In this document: positions 57,229 to 64,000 of the stretch, one piece after another
How the letters are laid out: each line of letters opens with the position of its first letter
How positions within the stretch are numbered: the first letter of the stretch is position 1
Assembly: GCA_018287875.1 (NCBI GenBank)
Contig: JAGVVL010000018.1
Location: 496,001-560,000, forward strand
Origin: Nigrospora sphaerica
Taxonomy: Eukaryota > Ascomycota > Sordariomycetes > Amphisphaeriales > Apiosporaceae
Length of the DNA stretch: 64,000 nt
Reading direction: 5' to 3'
Notes under the pieces: generated by a model
Told to the model about the DNA's origin: nothing
Seen by the model: the letters and a program-made list of their open reading frames with translations, nothing else
The model's database searches: none
Position numbers and translations under genes: made by a program

Positions 57229-58366
57229 CAGATTGAGATATATAGGCCCCGGTTTAAAAACTAGATTGTCCCCAAGAATATGTTATGCGGGGTTTCCGTC
57301 GGGTAATATATCTGCATTTTTGACCCGTAGGCTTCGTTTGGTAGTCTGTTAACATTCGTTCCCGTAGCTGCTACAATACTGCCTAACATGAGGTATGTAC
57401 CCAGCGGAAAGCACCAAATCATGAGCGCCGTTCTCAAATTACGTTAATATTAGTGAGTCGAAAAAGCACGCACCAAAGGATGTTAGAGGAAGGAGTAAAA
57501 GCAAGGTACACAGGTTAGGGTCAGCCAAGAGAGGCAGGTCGCCCAAGTGAACACCATGACCGCGACTGCTTTACTTTTAATTAAAGGATAGGATAGAACT
57601 CGCACTACACGGCTACTTCCGCTTGACAACAAAACTTTACGATATAAAACCGATAAGTGATGTACAAATAAGTCCATAGTTTTTCGGTAGTAGCCTCAGT
57701 AGTCTCAAAGCCAGGACAAGTCGACCAGTCTGTTTCTAGAACGTAATCCGTCCCGTATTCTTCATCAAGAGCGGGCTTCGGTAGCGATGCACTCACCTAA
57801 AAGGAGAACCGCCGCCAAGAAGAGCCACTGAACCAGCTCGGGTTCGACCCCCGGCCTTTGCACTTTTGGCTCTGGGTGGATAAGCCTGTGCAGGTGGACA
57901 GCCAGTTCTTCTGACAAGATATATCAACTATGTTGAAGCTACTGGTTACATGTGCGACGACATGAAGCAATCGGGAAATCATGCCCTTGCTGAAGTTGGC
58001 TTAACGTGAGCTCTTGGGCTGTTGTGCCTCCTTGAAGGAACAGTTTCCTCTTCACGGTACCCCTAAGCCAACGCCGCCCTGAATAATGCAGAGAACTGCT
58101 AGATGATTACCTATATCCACGGCGCGGAGCTTCTTCTACCACTCAGACGTGTGCAGTCCGAAGCAGATGCTACTGCGTGGCTTCTGGCTAAAGCTATATA
58201 TATGTATGAGTCCGTATGGTAGGGCAGATTAACCCCGGTCCAGAAGAGTCCAGGATGCGGGAAATGCAGAGGTGAATTTTATTGAATGCCTCTTATACAC
58301 AGTTAAACAGTCTAGAACATCCCAATACCGCCTTATCGCCACTTCCCCTTCGGGCGCGGGATCCGT
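57229..58366. other. Intergenic
   Basis: No supported gene. A T-arm-like word (GGTTCGACCCCC near 57841) lacks a matching acceptor stem. Confidence 0.45.
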
Positions 58367-61300
58367 TTAATTACGCGGCGGCATAGCAAAGCACTTCATG
58401 GACTTCCAAGTTTTGGGCAGGCCAAATGCGGGCTCGGGGTTGGTACAGCCCTTGTTGACGTCGGAATCGACACCGGGGTGGAGGGAGCCGTCGCTGGGGC
58501 AGTTTTCTTCGGCGTAGGGGGTGCAGAAGCCGTCGCGGATGACAAAGGACAGGGGCTCGTCAAAGGTGGCCTCGGCGCAGCCGCGGTACGCCGACCCGCC
58601 CTCGGTGAAGAAGCGGCACGAAGTCTCCGTGTCCGACACCTGCGGCCGCCCCGCATCCTTGAGGTTGATGCACTCGGATTCCGGGCCCTGCTCGCCGTAC
58701 CCTTGAAGCGAGTACTGAAAATGGTCCATCGTTAGCCCCGGCTCGTCGGGCACGCGTAAGAGGGTGAGTTCAGGGGAGAGAGACTTACGTAATCGGTGAT
58801 TTCGTCGTCACAGGTACCCTTATACTGTGGTGAGGTCACGAGTTAGGAAAGGACTCGTACGGGGGTTCTTTCATGATGTGAACGTACCAGAGTTAGATGC
58901 CAGGTGTTGGTGGGCTTGGGGGGCTCCGTCGTCGTCGGGGCCTCGGTGGTGCTCGTTGTCGTCGCCACCCAGCTCTCACACGACAGGCTGGGTCCGCATG
59001 GCTCTCCCGGTATCGTGCAAATCGACGTCGTTACTGTCGACGCACAGGAGCTACCACTAGACGTCTCTATGGGCAAGGTAGTGATGGGCGCGGTGGTCGT
59101 CGGCGGGAGGGTAGGAAGAGGTGGCGACGAAGAGGTTGTCACACTGCTCATCGTGGTGGGATCAACGGCATCCATCTCTGTTAGGGCACCCGGAGTCAGC
59201 GACATTTCAAGTTTGGGGTCTTTGGATGTTAAGGTGCAGATCAGAGCCATGGGATGGAGCTCGTTGTAGTTCTTTAGGACTTCGGTGGGAAGGCAGGAGA
59301 AAATGATACTCACGGGACCAGAGCTCATCGACAGAAGTGAATATAGATGCGGCAGCAGCAGCGTCAGGAGCATATATACCCGTCTCCAGAGCGTCGTTCG
59401 TATCCTGTGTCAGCGTGATGACAATAGCAGATCCGGTGCTGGTGGACGACGTCGTCGTCGTCGTCGTCGCTTCATCCTCAACGTCACAGCCGAGGATGAT
59501 GCTGCTGGTGGAAAAGACTCGCGTCGCCGTGGTTGCCGTCACGGTTCCTGAGGTCGAGACGCCGTACGATGTGGTTGTGGCTAGAATGGTGGCTGATTGA
59601 GTATCGCATGACGTGGGCTCTGACGAGTAGGTCGGCACATGGTCATTGCCAATGGTGAGCTTCGGCCAGTCTGGAAGCGTTCCCTGGATCGTGACCCAGG
59701 GCGGAAACTCGATGCCAGGCGGTGGCCCACTACCTATGCGTCAGCTAAGTCATACAGCACTGGCGCTCGGCCCAAAAGAACTCGGCTTACGGGGGGTAGA
59801 TGCCAGGCGGCAGAGAGAAGACCCAGCCGCCAAGGATGGGACCGTCCTCCCACGAGATGCAAATCTACCCATGACGGGTCAGTTTTTGCTTATAAATGCG
59901 TCATTTTTCTTGTGGACTCACAAAAAAGAACCAAGCGCGGCAGGGAACGACGGGCATGTCGTCTTCGTCGGCTTTGGGCTCGGGCACCTCCGTTTCAACA
60001 GGTTTGACCGTCACAGCGGGCCAAGTCGTGTATGTCACCAACGGGCCATCTGTCGTTGTGGCTGTCGTTTGGGTTGGAGACGGAGCCGTGGTTGTCGTTT
60101 CGGTCGGTTCAGTAGTTCCGGGTGGCGTGGTAACCCCGGGTCCGGTAGTTGTAGCCTCAGTGGTCGTACCGGTAGCCTCGTCTGTTGTAGTCCCTGTCGT
60201 TTCGGTAGTCCCAGTTGCCGAGGTATTGTCAGTGGTGGCGGCCGTTGTAGTTCCAGTTCCTGTTGCTCCGGTCTCCGTAGTGCCGACCTCCGTGGTACCG
60301 GTTGCTGTCGTTCCAATGTCCGTACCAGTTGCCGTTGTTCCGGTCTCCGTAGTACCGGTTTCTGTAGTGCCAGTTTCTGTAGTTCCGGTTGCCGTTGTAC
60401 CAGTTTCTGTGGTACCAGTTGCCGTGGTTCCGGTTGCCGTTGTCCCAGTGTCTGTGGTACCAGTTGCCGTGGTTCCGGTCGCCGTTGTCCCAATGTTTGT
60501 GTTACCAGTTGCCGTGGTTCCGGTTTCTGTGGTTCCGGTTTCTGTGGTTCCGGTTTCTGTGGTTCCAGTTTCTGTCGTGCCAGTCCCCGTTGTTGGGCCT
60601 CCCGGAATGTTATTGGTGGTAGTACCTGTTGTTCCGTGAGTTGTAGTCGACGGTTCACTGGTGTCGGTAGTTGTAGCTCCCGGGCCGTCAGCCGTGGTCG
60701 TTGTACCAGGTACCCCATCCGTGGTCGTTGTTGTCCCAGCGCCGTCTCCTGTAGTCGTCGTGCTGGGGTTTACATCTGTTGTGGCACTCGCAGTTGTAGT
60801 TGGGGCAGGTCCTGGGTCTGTAGCGGTTGGCGGCTCGTTCGTTCCATCTGTGACCGTGGTAGAACCACCTGGGGGGGGCGTACCACCAGCTTCGGTGGTC
60901 GTAGAAGTGCTTCCCGGAGAGGTTGATGGACTACCCGTCTGCGTGACCGAAGGCACGCCGCCGTTTGTGGAACTGGGAGGAGGGGGGACGTCTGAGGTTC
61001 CGCTAGGAGTTCCTCCTGGTACGCCTGGGGACCACCACCATGGCACGCATGCACCATCGGCTCTGCATTTGGTTCCAAAGTTGCAACATCCAGTCTGACC
61101 TAGGAGAAGGTTAGGGCTAAATTCAACTGCCATGGGCAGCGTAGGCATTCGTAGCGGATGCGTATGCAACAACAGTCGAGCTGGTTCACGTCCCAAGGCG
61201 GATATCGGGCTGGGATCACTCACAGCAAGTTGCGCCTGTTCATATAGACATGATCAGCAGGGGTTCATCGTGATATTTAGACATGTACTTGGGGGAAGAA

Positions 61301-61478
61301 CCATACCAAAGCCGCAAATATGCTTACCACCACCAGGCGTACTGCAACATGCTTCGCCTGGTAGGGTCCAGCGGCGCCCACAAGGTACAGGCAATAAATT
61401 CCTGTCCTCGACCGGCTTAGAAAATACCAGAGGCAGTAGCGTGCCCAGAAAGAGCAGCTCCAGCGACCCGAACTTCAT
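58367..61478 (-). CDS. Large secreted mucin-like protein with killer-toxin-like-chitinase C-terminal module
   Basis: The start at 61478 gives a signal peptide (MKFGSLELLFLGTLLPLVFS). A cysteine-rich head (PGEACCSTPGGG, CGFGATCC, GCCNFGTKCRADGACVPW) is assembled over introns near 61320-61252 and 61232-61098. A Thr/Gly/Pro mucin region with GTTETG/GTTATG repeats follows. Then CRAWFFF, ICISWEDGPILGGW, SLPPGIYP, PGIEFPPWVTIQGTLPDWP and TSCDTQSATILATTTSYG, a run I know from the C-terminal part of fungal killer-toxin-like GH18 chitinases. A second Ser/Thr linker with CESW and a final Cys-rich tail (ESECINLKD, SCRFFTEGGSAYRGC, CTPYAEENC) end at 58367. No GH18 catalytic motif is present. Internal exon joints near 59200-59310 are not fully resolved. 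Probably cell wall or extracellular. Confidence 0.75.
60270..60600 (-). repeat. 15-base minisatellite coding GTTxTG units
   Basis: Tandem variants of GGTTCCGGTTTCTGT / GTACCAGTTGCCGTG on the plus strand, reading (G)TTETG or (G)TTATG on the minus strand. More than 20 units with two main variants intermixed. Confidence 0.9.
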
Positions 61479-62609
61479 GGTAATCCCAAAGGTGAGACGA
61501 GGCCCTACTTAAAATGTAAAGTACAGTCGTGTCTACCAGATTATCTGGGTAGAAAATGTAAGGGAGACAAACAGATGTAAATGAGTTAATACGACGAGAC
61601 AGCTGGTTTCGGAGCGATAGCCTGCCTGTAATGGTGTCTTGGAGTGTTGCATCCAAGCTGCCTATTATACATTCTGTGTCGACGTTGAGCTTGCTGGCTG
61701 TGCTGAAAACGGCCTAAATGTTAACCCCGCACGATAACCTGGCCGCAATATCCGTGAGCGCAGTTCAGCTGTCGCGGAGAAGTGAGTCAATTCCAGACAT
61801 TTGCATCATCCCAAAGTGAATCCTAGCTAGTGCTGAGAAGCTGAGAAGGATTTTCACCGACGTGTTCATCGAATTTCTTCTCCAGTATCCCGGTTTATGC
61901 TGTCCTATAGAATACTGCGTAGCATGAGTATAGGAGTTAAAAAGCAAGCACAGCCCCCACCCTACATATTTACAGCTTACTGTATAGTCTAAGAGCAAGA
62001 CGCCACCAGCAGCCCATTCGTCAATCCATCCCTGTCCTGGCCAAATCAACTTTGTCACCCAAGACGTACCCTGTCAGGCCAGACACTCTTGTATCTTGGC
62101 GACCCCAACAGCCCCCAAAGACCCTCGTAACAATTACCCAATTAGTATGACGAACCTGCAAGGGCAACCTTGTACCTACAGTAGTTCGGGGTACGCTGAC
62201 ACTTGACAGCCAATCATACGGAGCAGGACCTGATACGTATTTTCCGACCTACTGCTGCATTTTTTGAGAAACACAGCTTCTCACCTAAGCTGCAGCGTAG
62301 TCAGGCTGGGACGTAATCTTGTTTGAATCCCTTCCGTGCCGCGGCCCCACAGCCTGCATGTTCTGAAGTTCTTTGCCCCGGCATTTGAGGTCCCCGAGCG
62401 GGTGTTTCTTAGGCTGTACGGTGTGAGGTTGGGCCGAGAAGGAGTTACCGGCAGGATGGTTTTGCTGCGATGTGGGATATAAGTGTTCGTCTACCCTCTT
62501 ATTAATTCAGCGCTACGAGCATTTTGTGACAAGTATTTGATTTGCTTTACATGCAATAGATTTGCCTACCTTTCCAGTTTATTGGGGTCACTCAGTCCCT
62601 CGCTTCAGA
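61479..62609. other. Divergent promoter region, no gene seen
   Basis: It lies between the leftward mucin-like gene and the rightward metalloprotease. A minus-strand frame at 61765-62058 has no motif. Confidence 0.5.
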
Positions 62610-63899
62610 ATGAAGTCTTTTTTCTTGCAAGCCTTCGTCTTATGCCTCGGCTTCCGACAGAGCCTCGCGATAGTTCCATGGAGAACTTTCGGCTGCGATG
62701 GCTTCACTTTCTCCGGGTCCGACGGGTCCGTCAAATCTCTGAATGAGGTCTGGGACAACGCCGTGGCGATGACTACCCAGGCCGAATCCCAGATAGACGT
62801 GATCCCCAAAGAGCCCAAAATTAAGCTCTTGGCCAGTTCAGCAGAGAAGCGGGCCGGAGCCAACGCCGAATATATGTTCGGTGCCAAGTTTAAGCACGAC
62901 CGCGGCACACCTCTGGGCACTATGCTTTCCGACACCCTGGGCCTAGGTACCGACGGAGCGACTACAATGGATGCCGTCAAGGGTCCGTGACATGCACCCT
63001 GACCACGGGAATGAGTCTTTTTGCTAAGCACAATGGTCCTATAGCTTCTTTCGGCAATATCAGGGCCGCACTACAAGCGAACCTCGGTGATCTCACTCCC
63101 GACAATGCCTATTTTTTTTGCGGGGCGGGTGCTTTAGTGAAGGACAGGGTGCCAAGCGACCTCGGTGAATACCTACCTTCCTACCCCATACTTCAATGCT
63201 TGTCTTTGGCCATCATGGATGCTGCAGACATTTCGTTTTGAGGGGGCCAAACTAACCATGATACTCGGCAGCGGGTCCTTTGCCAATCTGGCATCTTCAA
63301 ATCCGTAACGGCGACGTAACCACCTACGTTCTTCTCAGTTTCGTCGTCGGTAAGTCGCAAGCTCTTGAGGTGTCCAACGCGGATTGTACTAAGCGAAAGC
63401 ACAGCCAACTCTCCGGAGCCTTGTACGGAAGTGGGAGACGAAGGATACCTGGGCAAGACGTTCAGCTCTACCGTCATTACAGAGGGCCAAGACCCTAAGA
63501 CAATTTATGGCGTCATTGTGTGCCCTAATCAATGGAACGCCAACCCAGAAGTCAAGGTCTATCCCACATTGGAGCTCGGTTTCAAAGCGGAGCCCCAGGG
63601 CGGCAACAGATACCCATCCCCGATACACTATAACTCCCACTCGGGCACCCTTGTCCATGAGATGGCACATGTGGCCGCGAGGACCAAGGGGGCGACTTGT
63701 GAGTCGATGAAAAAAGAAGAAGGTGCAAAAGATAAAAGCTAACATCTTACCAGGGCTCGATCTCGCATATGGATTTGTGGATTCGAAGAAATTGGCAGAA
63801 ACCAATTCGGCCGCGGCGATCAAAAACCCCGACAGCTATCGCATTTTCGCCGAGATGAGTATGTCTCCAGACGCCAAGTGGAATGCCCCAGGCAGTTAG
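62610..63899 (+). CDS. Secreted M35-like zinc metalloprotease
   Basis: The start at 62610 gives a signal peptide (MKSFFLQAFVLCLGFRQSLA). Exon 1 ends near 62980 (DAVK, GTCCGT donor). The next exon begins after TATAG at 63049 with SFGNIRAALQANLGDLTPDNAYFFCGAGA. Joints between about 63150 and 63410 are unclear; a good intron runs from 63351 (GTAAGT) to 63405 with a TACTAAG branch. The catalytic exon reads YGVIVCPNQW, then GTLVHEMAHVAAR with the HExxH zinc site. A last intron (GTGAGT...TTACCAG) leads to WLDLAYGFVDSKKLAETNS, supplying the third ligand Asp as in M35 proteases, and NPDSYRIFAEM. Stop at 63897-63899. Such enzymes are secreted endopeptidases. The uncertain middle leaves open a disrupted copy. 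Confidence 0.7.
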
Positions 63900-64000
63900 G
63901 TAGTAAGAAGACAAAAAGTCAGTCTCCGTGGGAGAAAACGGTTTGATTCTTAGAGAGTTGGATCTGCGACTCAGGCTTGGTCCCGTATCTCGGACGGCGA

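Noticed and set aside
57835..57860. tRNA-like T-arm word GGTTCGACCCCC
   Set aside because: No matching acceptor stem, D-arm or anticodon arm in the expected 70-90 base span.
59646..60926. 426-codon plus-strand frame rich in Ser/Cys/Gly and the valine-rich 59896-60639 frame
   Set aside because: Both are shadows of the GTTxTG minisatellite; the minus-strand gene has the signal peptide, domain motifs and splice sites.

Overview
The window looks like a filamentous ascomycete (Pezizomycotina, probably Sordariomycetes). Genes carry short 50-100 bp GT-AG introns with CTAAC/CTGAC-type branch sites. Gene families are typical of fungal secondary metabolism, and transposons are riddled with stops in CAA/CAG/TGG context, as expected from RIP (repeat-induced point mutation, C:G to T:A). 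Calls come from reading frames, splice signals and motifs by eye; no database search was run.

Layout. 1-4280: 3' part of a methylating non-reducing polyketide synthase (PT-ACP-CMeT-reductase) with two frame lesions, followed by a C-terminal remnant of a Zn-cluster transcription factor. 6474-7189: a small secreted Gly/Pro/Ser-rich protein. 7699-15574: a RIP-damaged pogo/Fot1-type DNA transposon with ~55 bp terminal inverted repeats and TA duplications; a full-length Tad1-like LINE (8312-14006) sits inside it, bounded by a perfect 15 bp target duplication. 16677-16982: an unlisted two-exon gene for a Kex2-processed, six-cysteine knottin-type secreted peptide. 17-26 kb: mostly decayed DNA with one intact three-exon gene of unknown function (20067-21719).

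26487-40470 is a compact secondary-metabolism block: DMATS-type prenyltransferase, SRPBCC/cyclase-like protein, cytochrome P450, alpha/beta hydrolase, and two divergently transcribed multicopper-oxidase (MCO) genes. After splicing, the rightward MCO keeps all four copper-binding motifs. The leftward one has an equally intact 659-codon frame but has lost most copper ligands. A plausible scheme is polyketide aldehyde formation, prenylation, P450 and MCO oxidation with the inactive MCO as a partner, but the PKS is damaged and separated from the block by about 22 kb of repeats and decay.

41677-47409 is a second copy of the same LINE with its own 16 bp target duplication. 48277-49829 is a 324 bp inverted-repeat pair around an AT-rich loop. 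The right part holds weak or decayed frames, a DUF7587-like gene (56089-57228), a large mucin-like secreted protein related to the C-terminal module of killer-toxin-like chitinases (58367-61478), and an M35-like HExxH metalloprotease (62610-63899).
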